61,742 nt of DNA from an uncultured Eubacteriales bacterium (GTDB taxonomy: Bacteria; Bacillota; Clostridia; Lachnospirales; Lachnospiraceae). The notes beneath the pieces were generated by a model. It had not been told where the DNA came from and did no database searches. It worked only from the letters and a program-made list of their open reading frames with translations. The position numbers were made by a program, and so were the translations under genes. This document shows, piece by piece, positions 1-8,063 of the stretch. The stretch lies in NCBI GenBank assembly GCA_949294665.1, contig CASFID010000035.1, forward strand, positions 1 through 61,742, written 5' to 3'. Every line of letters starts with the position of its first letter. Within the stretch, counting starts at the first letter, position 1.

Positions 1-1502
1 AGTGGCTGTATTTCGGATACCTCGCGGCGATCAAGACACAGAACGGAGCTGCAATGAGTGTAGGACGTATTTCTACATTCCTTGATATCTATATCCAGAG
101 AGACCTGGAGAAAGGCATCCTGACAGAGGAGCAGGCTCAGGAGCTCATCGACCACATGGTAATGAAGTTCAGAATGGTGAAGTTCGCGAGAATCCCGTCT
201 TACAACGAGCTGTTCTCCGGAGACCCGGTATGGGCCACACTGGAGATGGCAGGAATCGGCATGGACGGACGTCATATGGTCACAAAGAACGATTACCGTT
301 TCCTCCACACACTGGAGAATATGGGACCGTCGCCGGAGCCGAACCTGACAGTTCTGTACTCCTCACATCTGCCGGAGAACTTCAAGAAATATGCGGCTTA
401 TATTTCTGTTAAGACAAGTTCTATCCAGTACGAGAACGACGATGTGATGCGTCCGGTATGGGGCGATGACTACTCGATCTGCTGCTGCGTATCCGCGACA
501 GAGACAGGTAAGGAGATCCAGTTCTTCGGGGCACGTGCGAACCTTGCCAAATGCCTTCTGTACGCTATCAACGGCGGTGTGGACGAGAAGACGAAACAGC
601 AGGTATCTCCGCTTTACAGACCGATCACATCCGAGTATCTTGACTATGACGAGGTCATGGAGAAATATGACCAGATGATGGAGTGGCTGTCCAAGCTGTA
701 TGTCGACACACTGAACATGATCCACTACATGCATGACAAGTACTACTATGAGGCGGCTGAGATGGCTCTCATTGATACAAATGTAAGACGTACATTTGCA
801 ACGGGTATCGCAGGATTCTCACATGTAGTTGACTCCCTGAGCGCGATCAAGTACGGGAAAGTGAAGGTGATCCGAGATGAGGACGGTGTTGCTACGGAAT
901 TTGAGGTTGAAGGTGACTTCCCGAGATACGGAAACGACGACGACCGGGCAGATGAGATCGCTGTATGGCTGCTCCGTACATTTATGAGCAAGCTGAAGAA
1001 GTGCCACACATACAGAAATTCCGAGCCGACAACATCTATCCTTACGATCACATCCAACGTGGTTTATGGTAAGGCTACGGGTTCTCTTCCGGACGGAAGA
1101 AAAGCAGGCGAGCCGCTGGCGCCGGGAGCAAACCCGTCTTACGGCGCAGAGAAGAACGGACTTCTTGCTTCTCTGAACTCTGTGGCAAAACTGCCGTACG
1201 AGCAGGCGCTTGACGGAATCTCCAATACACAGACGATCAGCCCGGGGGCGCTGGGACATGACGATAACGAGCGCAAGAACAATCTTGTTCATGTAATGGA
1301 CGGATACTTCGATCAGGGGGCGCATCACCTGAACGTGAATGTATTCGGTACAGAGAAACTGATCGATGCGATGGAGCATCCGGAGAAAGAAGAGTATGCA
1401 AACTTCACGATCCGCGTATCTGGGTACGCTGTTAAGTTCATCGACCTGACAAAAGAGCAGCAGCTTGACGTGATCGCAAGAACCTGCCACGATAGAATGT
1501 AA
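1..1502 (+). CDS. pflB: Pyruvate formate-lyase (formate acetyltransferase), 5'-truncated by window edge
   Basis: This cytoplasmic glycyl-radical enzyme converts pyruvate and CoA to acetyl-CoA and formate in anaerobic fermentation. The reading frame is already open at base 3, where [19 protein letters not shown] continues into the first visible ATG at 54, so the gene begins upstream and roughly the C-terminal 500 of about 750 residues are present. The active-site cysteine pair lies in [11 protein letters not shown], which here is a run of three Cys. The glycyl-radical loop RVSGYAVKF has its Gly codon at 1422-1424, 25 residues from the C-terminus, as the family requires. The activase gene follows at 1751, separated by a palindromic repeat element. 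Confidence 0.97.
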   Translation, partial: WLYFGYLAAIKTQNGAAMSVGRISTFLDIYIQRDLEKGILTEEQAQELIDHMVMKFRMVKFARIPSYNELFSGDPVWATLEMAGIGMDGRHMVTKNDYRFLHTLENMGPSPEPNLTVLYSSHLPENFKKYAAYISVKTSSIQYENDDVMRPVWGDDYSICCCVSATETGKEIQFFGARANLAKCLLYAINGGVDEKTKQQVSPLYRPITSEYLDYDEVMEKYDQMMEWLSKLYVDTLNMIHYMHDKYYYEAAEMALIDTNVRRTFATGIAGFSHVVDSLSAIKYGKVKVIRDEDGVATEFEVEGDFPRYGNDDDRADEIAVWLLRTFMSKLKKCHTYRNSEPTTSILTITSNVVYGKATGSLPDGRKAGEPLAPGANPSYGAEKNGLLASLNSVAKLPYEQALDGISNTQTISPGALGHDDNERKNNLVHVMDGYFDQGAHHLNVNVFGTEKLIDAMEHPEKEEYANFTIRVSGYAVKFIDLTKEQQLDVIARTCHDRM

Positions 1503-1507
1503 TATAT

Positions 1508-1741
1508 TCGGGGACGTAGTAAAATCGGATTTCACTACGTCCCCGATTAGGATTTACCCTGTCCCTTTTTGAGAATCAGCCTGTCCCCGCTGAAAAAATA
1601 TACAAAAGACCAACGATTTAATCACGTAGTTTGTCTATGGTTTTGGCCATTTTCACGAGGGGGACACGGTAAAGTCAGAAAGGGGACAGGGCTGCTTATA
1701 ATTCGGGACGTAGACAAATCGAATTTTACTACGTCCCCGAA
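1508..1741. repeat. REP/MITE-like palindromic element between pflB and pflA
   Basis: The whole pflB-pflA gap is built from inverted repeats. A hairpin at 1508-1546 has perfect 13-bp arms, TCGGGGACGTAGT and its complement. A second copy at 1702-1741 has the same arms with one G missing on the left. Between them CCCTGTCCC (1557-1565) is inverted as GGGGACAGGG (1682-1691). The nested symmetry looks like a short non-autonomous repeat with structured ends. The right end abuts the AAGGAGAT ribosome binding site of pflA at 1741-1748. I see no transposase gene in the window. Confidence 0.8.
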
Positions 1742-1750
1742 AGGAGATAT

Positions 1751-2479
1751 ATGAACGGTTATATTCATTCAACCGAAAGTTTTGGCTCAGTCGACGGACC
1801 AGGCGTTCGCTTTGTTATTTTTGTCGCCGGATGTCCGATGCGCTGCCAGTTCTGTCACAATCCGGATACATGGGATATGAAGGTGGGAGAGCAGAGGGAC
1901 ACAGATGAGCTTCTTGCTCAGGCTCTGCGCTATAAATCCTACTGGAAGGACGGCGGCGGGATCACGGTAAGCGGCGGCGAACCTCTCATGCAGATGGATT
2001 TTATGATCGAGCTTTTCAGGAAAGCAAAAGAAAAGGGCATCAACACGACGATCGATACAAGCGGTGCGCCGTTCACGAGGAAGGAACCGTTTTTCGGCAA
2101 GTTTAACGAACTGATGAAGTACACGGATCTGCTGCTCCTTGATATCAAGCATATTGATGACGAGCAGCATAAGATTCTGACAGGGCGCACCAATGAAAAC
2201 ATCCTGGATATGGCGCGTTATCTGTCTGATCTGGGAAAACCGGTGTGGATCCGGCATGTTCTGGTTCCGGAGAGGACCGATACAGATGAATACTTAAAGC
2301 AATTGTATAATTTCATATCAACGCTGGATAACGTGCGGAAAGTGGAGATTCTCCCCTATCATACATTCGGGGAGTACAAGTGGAAGGAACTCGGATACGA
2401 GTATCCGCTTGCAGGGATCAAGCCTCCTTCAAAGGAACGCATTGAGAATGCAGACAGAATCCTGCATACAGGTCAGTGA
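1751..2479 (+). CDS. pflA: Pyruvate formate-lyase activating enzyme (radical SAM)
   Basis: This 242-residue enzyme uses S-adenosylmethionine and a [4Fe-4S] cluster to install the glycyl radical on PflB. The N-terminus reads MNGYIHSTESFGSVDGPG and is followed by the radical SAM CX3CX2C motif in CPMRCQFCHNPDTW. The SAM-binding GGE motif appears in VSGGEPLMQ. Length is normal for the family. The start at 1751 is supported by AAGGAGAT at 1741-1748. Its place just after pflB is the usual arrangement. An intrinsic terminator follows at 2498. Confidence 0.97.
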   Translation: MNGYIHSTESFGSVDGPGVRFVIFVAGCPMRCQFCHNPDTWDMKVGEQRDTDELLAQALRYKSYWKDGGGITVSGGEPLMQMDFMIELFRKAKEKGINTTIDTSGAPFTRKEPFFGKFNELMKYTDLLLLDIKHIDDEQHKILTGRTNENILDMARYLSDLGKPVWIRHVLVPERTDTDEYLKQLYNFISTLDNVRKVEILPYHTFGEYKWKELGYEYPLAGIKPPSKERIENADRILHTGQ

Positions 2480-2497
2480 AATCAAGGGCAGAGCCAT

Positions 2498-2525
2498 GAC
2501 AGAGCGGTCTCTGTCCTTTTTTATT
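2498..2525 (+). terminator. Intrinsic terminator after pflA
   Basis: A seven-base-pair stem GACAGAG-CGGT-CTCTGTC (2498-2515) is followed at once by a T-rich run (CTTTTTTA). It lies 18 bases after the pflA stop codon. Confidence 0.8.
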
Positions 2526-2533
2526 CTCTCTCT

Positions 2534-2562
2534 TTGACTTAATCTGTGTTCTGAGGTATGAT
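2534..2562 (+). promoter_or_regulatory. Sigma-A type promoter for the DUF4317 gene
   Basis: TTGACT at 2534-2539 and TATGAT at 2557-2562 are separated by exactly 17 bp. The leader downstream contains a palindromic repeat at 2578-2644 before the gene start at 2671. Confidence 0.75.
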
Positions 2563-2577
2563 AAATAAGATTTTAGC

Positions 2578-2644
2578 AACAGTTCAGCCATCTGATGTCA
2601 GGAGAGGACTAATGCCTGCATAAGGATTCGGCGACTGAACTGTT
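2578..2644. repeat. AACAGTTCAG / CTGAACTGTT palindromic repeat, copy 1
   Basis: Ten-base arms AACAGTTCAG (2578-2587) and CTGAACTGTT (2635-2644) bracket 47 bp in the leader of the DUF4317 gene. The same arms recur at 46972-47006 with a shorter centre, and both copies share AACAGTTCAGCCAT. It is therefore probably a dispersed genomic repeat and not a gene-specific operator. Confidence 0.65.
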
Positions 2645-2670
2645 ACAGATTTCAAGAGAGGAGTATAACG

Positions 2671-3840
2671 ATGAACAAGAAAGAAATACTTGAGATCCGC
2701 AAGCAGTTTACACCTGCCAACTGCGCGATTACCAGGATCTGCGGATGTTATGTGGATCATGAGAAGAATAAGAAAATGGAGTCGAAAGAGGCTTTTCTTT
2801 CTCTCCCTGAGGAAGAGGCTTTCAAATATTTTGACATCTTTAAAAAGACTCTTTCCGGCACGGTAGGAAAGAATATGCTCAATATGGAGTTCCCCCTTGA
2901 CGCGGAGATGCCGGGCGGAACACAGGAGTTCCTTCTGAAACTCCGTAACAGCAGGCTGGAAGACGATATGCTTCTGGAGGAGTTTTACGATAAGGTGATC
3001 GCTACATATGAATATGCGGAGAATTATTATATAATTCTGATCCATGCGATGTATGATATCCCGGGGAGAACTTCGGATGATCTGGAAATGTTTGACGCAT
3101 CAGACGAGGTTTACGAATATCTGCTCATGAGCATCTGCCCGGTATCGCTGTCCAAGGCCGGGCTCTGCTACAATGCAGAGGACAATCGGATCCAGGATCG
3201 GATCAGGGACTGGATCGTGGACATGCCGGACAAAGGATTCCTGTTCCCGGCTTTTAATGACCGGGGGACGGACCTTCACAGTATGCTCTATTACACAAAG
3301 AAATCATCAGATCTTCAGCCGGAGATGATCGATCAGCTCCTCGGCGCCAGAATGCCGATGTCTGCCGACGATCAGAAAGAATCTTTCCAGATGATCATTG
3401 AAGATACTCTCGGCGAGGATGGAGATTACGAGACGGTCCGCAATATCCATGAGACGCTGAACGATCTGATCGAGGAACATAAAGAAGAACCTGAACCGCT
3501 TGCGCTGGACAAGACGGAGATGAAGAAAGTCTTTGAACAGAGCGGAGTGGACGCGGAGAAGATGGAGAGCTTTGAGCGCAATTTTGAGGAAAATGCAGGA
3601 GAAAAAGCAACTCTTCTGGCGGCAAATATCACGGAGACGAAGAAATTCAATATTGAGACGCCGGATGTTGTGATCAAAGTTAATCCTGACCGTGCAGACC
3701 TGGTCGAAACAAGGATCATTGACGGACGACAGTGTCTTGTGATCCCGGTGGATGATCATATCGAGGTGAACGGGATCAATGTAAGGACGATCCGCGCTCA
3801 GTCCCTGCAGAATACAGAAACGCAGGAGCAGGAGGGATAA
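2671..3840 (+). CDS. DUF4317 domain-containing protein
   Basis: This 389-residue soluble protein has no signal peptide or membrane segment. The opening MNKKEILEIRKQFTPANCAI and the ICGCYVD segment match my recollection of the DUF4317 family, which is common in Lachnospiraceae and Ruminococcaceae and has no established function. The C-terminal third is acidic and Glu-rich and ends in a compact VIKVNPDRADLVETRII-like segment. A GAGAGGAG ribosome binding site lies just upstream of the ATG. It has its own promoter at 2534. A 37-codon frame starts one base after its stop and may be translated with it. Confidence 0.85.
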   Translation: MNKKEILEIRKQFTPANCAITRICGCYVDHEKNKKMESKEAFLSLPEEEAFKYFDIFKKTLSGTVGKNMLNMEFPLDAEMPGGTQEFLLKLRNSRLEDDMLLEEFYDKVIATYEYAENYYIILIHAMYDIPGRTSDDLEMFDASDEVYEYLLMSICPVSLSKAGLCYNAEDNRIQDRIRDWIVDMPDKGFLFPAFNDRGTDLHSMLYYTKKSSDLQPEMIDQLLGARMPMSADDQKESFQMIIEDTLGEDGDYETVRNIHETLNDLIEEHKEEPEPLALDKTEMKKVFEQSGVDAEKMESFERNFEENAGEKATLLAANITETKKFNIETPDVVIKVNPDRADLVETRIIDGRQCLVIPVDDHIEVNGINVRTIRAQSLQNTETQEQEG

Positions 3841-3841
3841 G

Positions 3842-3955
3842 ATGAAATATCGTGGACCGGGATTCACGATCATGAAAGCATTCGGCAGAGGAATGAAATC
3901 AAAACGCAGCAATAAGATCCGGACGGTAAAATTTATCTTAGCCGTAGAGGAGTGA
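3842..3955 (+). CDS. Possible 37-residue basic small protein
   Basis: An ATG starts one base after the DUF4317 stop and opens a 37-codon frame, beginning MKYRGPGFTIMKAFGRGM. The preceding GCAGGAGGG inside the end of the upstream gene would serve as ribosome binding site at a suitable distance. The peptide is Lys/Arg-rich in the middle and has no membrane segment. I do not recognise it. Placement and RBS argue for translation, but small size leaves chance occurrence possible. Confidence 0.4.
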   Translation: MKYRGPGFTIMKAFGRGMKSKRSNKIRTVKFILAVEE

Positions 3956-4000
3956 TCCCCCCCCAGGACAGAAACGGATAACCGAAAACGGTTGGAATGG

Positions 4001-4029
4001 TTGACTGTTTCCAGAAACGGGTATATAAT
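4001..4029 (+). promoter_or_regulatory. Promoter of the HTH-Uma2 gene with adjacent small inverted repeats
   Basis: TTGACT (4001-4006) and TATAAT (4024-4029) are spaced 17 bp. Just upstream is AACCGAAAACGGTT, and the spacer contains GTTTCCAGAAAC. Both are short palindromes that could bind the HTH domain of the encoded protein. That last point is inference. Confidence 0.75.
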
Positions 4030-4055
4030 GAGCGTAAGAAAGGGGGGGGAATCTT

Positions 4056-4940
4056 ATGCTCTATGAAAACCTGAATCAACGCAAGAAAGAACTGGGACTT
4101 ACTACAGAACAGCTTTCTCAATTGTCTGGTGTTCCGGTGGGAACGATCAATAAGATTTTAAGCGGAGAGACGCGATCACCCCGCTATGACACTCTGCGGG
4201 CGCTGGAGAGCGTCTTATACAGTCCGGGCAGGGGGGAGGCCGCGGGACCTGATGCCGACGGGAGTATTTATGATACGCCGTATGTGCGGACGGACAGATT
4301 ATGGGCGAAGGCCGGCGATGAAGCGAACCGGCATCTTCCGGACGCTGTCAGAGAAGCGGTCGCCCCGTACCTGACAAAGCGGCAGGGGGAATACACGATA
4401 GAAGATTACAGGAAGCTGCCCGAAGACATCCGGGCGGAGTTGATCGATGGGGTGCTTATCTTTCTGGAGTCTCCTACATTTACGCATCAGGAGCTGGTGA
4501 CAGAGATTTTGCTGGATTTTGGGTTTTATATCCGTAAAAACAAAGGCCCCTGCCGTGTACTTTCCTCTCCTCTGGATGTGCAGATCGACTGTGACGACAG
4601 AACAGTTGTTCAGCCGGATATCGCTCTGATCTGCAAAGAAGAAAGGATCACAAGAAAAGGAATCTACGGGGCGCCGGATTTCTGTATTGAGATTGTCTCA
4701 GATTCCAGCAGGAAGAGAGACTACGGGATCAAGATGCAGAAGTATATGAATGCAGGCGTGCGGGAATACTGGATCGTGGACCGGAAAAGAGAAAAGATAG
4801 TATGCTATTGGTTTGAAGGCGAGGATGCGCCGGAAATCTCGATGTATACGTTCCGGGATAACGTTCCTGTGAGGCTCTATGGCGGACAGCTTGAGATCGA
4901 CTTCCCGGGAATCATGCAGCGATTATGGAAAGAAGAGTAA
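4056..4940 (+). CDS. XRE-type HTH fused to a Uma2-family (DUF820) PD-(D/E)XK domain
   Basis: The 294-residue protein has two parts. Residues 1-55 form a Cro/CI-type helix-turn-helix (TTEQLSQLSGVPVGTINKIL). Residues 105-290 match the Uma2/DUF820 fold: an EDYRKLPED entry, ELIDGVLIF, a central VVQPDIALIC strand carrying the Asp, and PDFCIEIVSDSS with E and downstream K of the nuclease-like core, then GVREYWIVD. Uma2 proteins are common in cyanobacteria and some Firmicutes, and their natural substrate is unsettled. The fusion suggests a DNA-binding regulator with a nuclease-fold sensor or effector. It is monocistronic with its own promoter and terminator. Confidence 0.85.
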   Translation: MLYENLNQRKKELGLTTEQLSQLSGVPVGTINKILSGETRSPRYDTLRALESVLYSPGRGEAAGPDADGSIYDTPYVRTDRLWAKAGDEANRHLPDAVREAVAPYLTKRQGEYTIEDYRKLPEDIRAELIDGVLIFLESPTFTHQELVTEILLDFGFYIRKNKGPCRVLSSPLDVQIDCDDRTVVQPDIALICKEERITRKGIYGAPDFCIEIVSDSSRKRDYGIKMQKYMNAGVREYWIVDRKREKIVCYWFEGEDAPEISMYTFRDNVPVRLYGGQLEIDFPGIMQRLWKEE

Positions 4941-4976
4941 GACAGAGGGAAAGAGGGAGAAAGATATGAGAGAAAA

Positions 4977-4997
4977 GGGGCCGAAAGGCCCCTTTTT
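4977..4997. terminator. Bidirectional terminator between HTH-Uma2 and hcp
   Basis: The perfect stem GGGGCC-GAAA-GGCCCC (4977-4992) is followed by five T on the plus strand and preceded by four A, so it can stop transcription from both convergent genes. Confidence 0.88.
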
Positions 4998-5006
4998 AAA
5001 GTGATA

Positions 5007-6599
5007 TTATCCAAGTATTTCTTTTAAATCCTGTTCCGGTGTTGTAGTCGGACGGATCCCGTAATTTTTTACAAGGAAATCCAGAATGCCGGGAGACAGG
5101 AACGCCGGAAGCGTAGGTCCGAGGTAAATGTTTCGGATACCCAGATGCAGGAGCGTCAGCAGGATGCAGACGGCTTTCTGCTCGTACCAGGACAGCACTA
5201 GAGTCAGCGGCAGGTCGTTGACGCTGCAGTCGAATGCATCCGCCAGAGCAAGGGCGGCCCGGATCGCGCTGTATGCATCGTTGCACTGTCCCATATCCAT
5301 GATCCTGGGCAGTCCTCCGATGGTTCCAAGGTCAAGGTCGTTGAACCGGTATTTCCCGCAGGCGAGAGTGAGTACAGCTGTGTCGGAGGGAGTCTGTTTT
5401 ACAAATTCCGTATAATAACTGCGTCCTTTTCTTGCCCCGTCGCATCCGCCTACGAGGAAGATGTGCTTTAAGGCGCCGTCTTTTACTGCGTTTACGATCG
5501 TACCTGCGGCGGATAATACGGTATTACGCGCAAATCCTGTAGTGACGGTCTTTCCGCCGTTGATTCCGGTGAATTCCTGATCTTCCGGATAACCGCCCAG
5601 TTCCAGCGCCTTTTCGATAACAGGCGTGAAATCTTTATCCTCTCCGATGTGGACGAGTCCCGGATAGGAGACGACCTCCGTTGTGAATACACGGTCCGCG
5701 TAGCTGGCTTTCGGCGGCATCAGACAGTTGGTGGTAAACAGGACAGGAGCCGGAATGTCTGCAAACTCTTTCTGCTGATTGTGCCATGCGGTTCCGAAAT
5801 TTCCTTTCAGGTGGGGATAAGCTTTCAGGTTCGGATATGCGTGTGCCGGAAGCATTTCACCGTTGGTATAGATATTGATTCCCTTCCCTTTTGTCTGTTC
5901 CAGAAGAAGCTGCAGATCTTTCAGATCGTGTCCGCTGATCACGATAAATGGCCCTTTTTCTATTGTGAGAGGTACCGTGACGGGCGTCGGATCGCCATAA
6001 GTCCCGGTGTTTGCCTGATCAAGGAGAGCCATGCATTTCAGATTGATCTCACCTGTTTTCATTACGATGGGGAGAAGCTGCTCCACGTTCAGGTCTTCGC
6101 CAATGGCGAACAGTCCTTCATAGAAGAAATGATTGACATCCTCGTCAGAATACCCCAGTACCATAGCATGGTATGCATAGGCCGCCATGCCCCTGAGACC
6201 AAACAGGATGAGAGATTTCAAAGACCGGATGTCTTCGTCTGCATTCCAAAGCGACTGCATATCATAATCTTCCGTTCTTCCGCAGGACTGCGGACAGTCT
6301 CCGCACCCGGGGATAAGGGCGTCTTTCTCTCTTGTTACGTTCCTGATCTGCTGGCGGATGGTATCCTCATTAAAGTTCACGTTGGTGACTGTCGTGAAAA
6401 GGCCTTCGATCATTGCCCGGTGGGCGGACTGAGAAGGGGGATTTCCGCTGGCTGCGCGGGCCAGACCGATCAGGGCTCCCGTAAGTTCATCCTGTAGTCC
6501 GGCGACATCCGCAGTTTTTCCACATACTCCGGCTTTCCCGGCACATCCGGAACATCCGGCAGTCTGTTCACACTGAAAACAAAACATTTTATCTGACAT
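5007..6599 (-). CDS. hcp: Hybrid cluster protein (hydroxylamine reductase)
   Basis: This 530-residue Fe-S enzyme is known for hydroxylamine or nitric oxide reduction and protects anaerobes from nitrosative stress. The N-terminal cluster ligands are in MFCFQCEQTAGCSGCAGKAG, with further conserved cysteines in GCGDCPQSCG, FTTNCLMPP, VGGCDGARKG and ACGKYRFN. A GAGGTT ribosome binding site precedes the ATG at 6599. It is divergent from a Crp/Fnr-type regulator at 6747, which is the common HcpR-hcp arrangement. Its leader has a GC-rich hairpin at 6618-6650. Confidence 0.96.
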   Translation of the reverse strand: MSDKMFCFQCEQTAGCSGCAGKAGVCGKTADVAGLQDELTGALIGLARAASGNPPSQSAHRAMIEGLFTTVTNVNFNEDTIRQQIRNVTREKDALIPGCGDCPQSCGRTEDYDMQSLWNADEDIRSLKSLILFGLRGMAAYAYHAMVLGYSDEDVNHFFYEGLFAIGEDLNVEQLLPIVMKTGEINLKCMALLDQANTGTYGDPTPVTVPLTIEKGPFIVISGHDLKDLQLLLEQTKGKGINIYTNGEMLPAHAYPNLKAYPHLKGNFGTAWHNQQKEFADIPAPVLFTTNCLMPPKASYADRVFTTEVVSYPGLVHIGEDKDFTPVIEKALELGGYPEDQEFTGINGGKTVTTGFARNTVLSAAGTIVNAVKDGALKHIFLVGGCDGARKGRSYYTEFVKQTPSDTAVLTLACGKYRFNDLDLGTIGGLPRIMDMGQCNDAYSAIRAALALADAFDCSVNDLPLTLVLSWYEQKAVCILLTLLHLGIRNIYLGPTLPAFLSPGILDFLVKNYGIRPTTTPEQDLKEILG

Positions 6600-6617
6600 T
6601 TGAATAACCTCCTGTTG

Positions 6618-6650
6618 GCGCCGGGCTGGGTTCTGTCTGCAAACCGGCGC
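6618..6650 (-). promoter_or_regulatory. Hairpin in the hcp leader, next to the ribosome binding site
   Basis: GCGCCGG (6618-6624) pairs with CCGGCGC (6644-6650) across a 19-nt loop. It sits a few bases upstream of the hcp ribosome binding site (CAGGAGGTT in minus-strand sense), so it could influence translation or stability of the transcript. Function is inferred. Confidence 0.45.
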
Positions 6651-6672
6651 TGTGATGTTTTTTTGTGTTGCT

Positions 6673-6700
6673 TTGCTTGACTTTGCACGTTGAGTATAAT
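6673..6700 (+). promoter_or_regulatory. Probable promoter for the Crp/Fnr regulator
   Basis: TTGCTT (6673-6678) and TATAAT (6695-6700) are 16 bp apart on the plus strand. The position argues for translation from the ATG at 6747 and against the ATG at 6690, which would lie inside the promoter. Confidence 0.5.
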
Positions 6701-6746
6701 ACGATGTTTAAAACAAGACGGTTGCAAATACAACAGAAAGGTGATT

Positions 6747-7406
6747 ATGGAAAAATATTTGTCATTATTAAAAAATTCAAAGCTGTTTCAGGGAATTGCT
6801 GAGGATGAATTTGCATCCATGTTTGAATGTCTGTCAGCTGTTACACAGAATTATCATAAAGGAGAATATGTATTCAGCAGGGGAGAGCGTATCGACAGCG
6901 TGGCGCTGCTGCTGGAGGGCAGTATCCATATTCAGAAAGAAGATTACTGGGGGAATCTGAGCATTCTCAGCGAGATTTCAGAGGGGGAGATATTCGGTGA
7001 AGTGTACGCCTGTCTCGGGAGCGAGGAATTACTGAATAATGCGGTCGCCGTAAAACCGAGCAAAGTGCTCTTCCTGGATGTAAAGCGTATCCTTACCATG
7101 TGTCCGTCGGTCTGTCGGTTCCACGGACGGCTGATCCGCAATCTGCTCACCGCGCTTGCGCAAAAGAATAAAATTCTCACTCAGAAGCTGGAACATATGT
7201 CCAGAAGGACGACAAGGGAAAAACTGCTGTCCTATCTGTCCGAGCAATCCCAGAGAGCCGGAAGCCCGGTCTTTGATATCCCGTTCAACAGGCAGCAGCT
7301 TGCGGATTTCCTCTCTGTGGACCGGAGCGCCATGTCCGCAGAACTGTGCAGGATGAGAGATGAGGAGATCCTGTCCTTTGACAGAAATCATTTTATGCTG
7401 AAGTGA
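6747..7406 (+). CDS. Crp/Fnr family transcriptional regulator (HcpR-like)
   Basis: The 219-residue protein has an N-terminal cyclic-nucleotide-binding-type beta-roll (residues 1-120; KGEYVFSRGERIDSVALLLEGS, GEIFGEVY) and a C-terminal winged helix (FNRQQLADFLSVDRSAMSAE). The start at 6747 is chosen because AGAAAGGTGATT precedes it. No N-terminal Cys cluster for an Fnr-type Fe-S centre is present. Because it is divergent from hcp, I infer that it senses nitrosative stress and controls hcp. The binding site was not identified. Confidence 0.88.
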   Translation: MEKYLSLLKNSKLFQGIAEDEFASMFECLSAVTQNYHKGEYVFSRGERIDSVALLLEGSIHIQKEDYWGNLSILSEISEGEIFGEVYACLGSEELLNNAVAVKPSKVLFLDVKRILTMCPSVCRFHGRLIRNLLTALAQKNKILTQKLEHMSRRTTREKLLSYLSEQSQRAGSPVFDIPFNRQQLADFLSVDRSAMSAELCRMRDEEILSFDRNHFMLK

Positions 7407-7520
7407 CGGACGGTTATTCACGAGATTGTTAAAAAATGGATCATACACGGTCGGCTGTACAGAAGTCGAAGCCGGAATAAAAAGTCAGGGAAAAACGTTA
7501 AAATACATTTCCGTTTTCTC

Positions 7521-7549
7521 TTGACTTTTTTATTTTCTACACATATAAT
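7521..7549 (+). promoter_or_regulatory. Promoter of the MarR-MFS operon
   Basis: TTGACT (7521-7526) and TATAAT (7544-7549) are 17 bp apart. The -10 box abuts the palindromic operator that begins at 7549. Confidence 0.85.
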
Positions 7550-7574
7550 TACTTAAAATAATTATCTTAGGTAA
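7549..7574. promoter_or_regulatory. Palindromic MarR-type operator
   Basis: TTACTTAAAATAA (7549-7561) is mirrored by TTATCTTAGGTAA (7562-7574), giving a 26-bp imperfect palindrome with centre at 7561/7562. It starts at the end of the -10 box, where bound repressor would block initiation. The MarR gene starts at 7602, so autorepression is the natural reading. Confidence 0.7.
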
Positions 7575-7601
7575 TAAAAAGTGCCGGGAGAGGTGGAAGA
7601 T

Positions 7602-8063
7602 ATGGAGATGTCTGTTATTAAAAAGTTTTTGTATGCGTGTCATGAGGCGAAACGTATTACAGAATTGCTGCCGGAACTGCCGCCGGGCATGACTCCGCGT
7701 CATATCCATGTGATCGATGCGCTCTGGCAGCTCGAGCAGTCGGGAGCGCCGGTCAAAGTAAGTGATATCAGTGATCTCCTGAATGTTACCCGCCCGGGCA
7801 TTACAAAGATGATCAGTGAGCTGGAGAAAATTGGAGCGGTCAGGAAGCTGCAGGACAAGACGGACCGGAGAGTCGTCCGCATAAGCCTTACGGAGTCCGG
7901 CCGGGAGTGTTACGGCTTCTATGTGGAGCAGTATCAGACATGGATGGCCGAACGGATTTCCGACAGCGGGATAGATTCCCGGGAGATAGAGGCCGCGTCA
8001 GAACTGATCGGAAAGATCTACCGGATAATGAATCCAAACAGAATGGAGGATATATTAAAATGA
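7602..8063 (+). CDS. MarR family transcriptional regulator (efflux module 1)
   Basis: This is a 153-residue winged-helix regulator. The recognition region reads VKVSDISDLLNVTRPGITKMI, followed by the MarR wing DKTDRRVVRISLTESGRE. The start at 7602 is favoured because GGGAGAGG sits 9-16 bases upstream. An in-frame GTG at 7581 is possible but lies nearly in the operator. The stop overlaps the start of the MFS transporter gene (ATGA), so the two are translationally coupled. A 26-bp palindrome in the promoter is its likely target. Confidence 0.9.
   Translation: MEMSVIKKFLYACHEAKRITELLPELPPGMTPRHIHVIDALWQLEQSGAPVKVSDISDLLNVTRPGITKMISELEKIGAVRKLQDKTDRRVVRISLTESGRECYGFYVEQYQTWMAERISDSGIDSREIEAASELIGKIYRIMNPNRMEDILK

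Noticed and set aside
1569-1754. 61-codon open frame inside the pflB-pflA gap
   Set aside because: It lies wholly within the palindromic repeat element, has no ribosome binding site, and its sequence is explained by the repeat arms.
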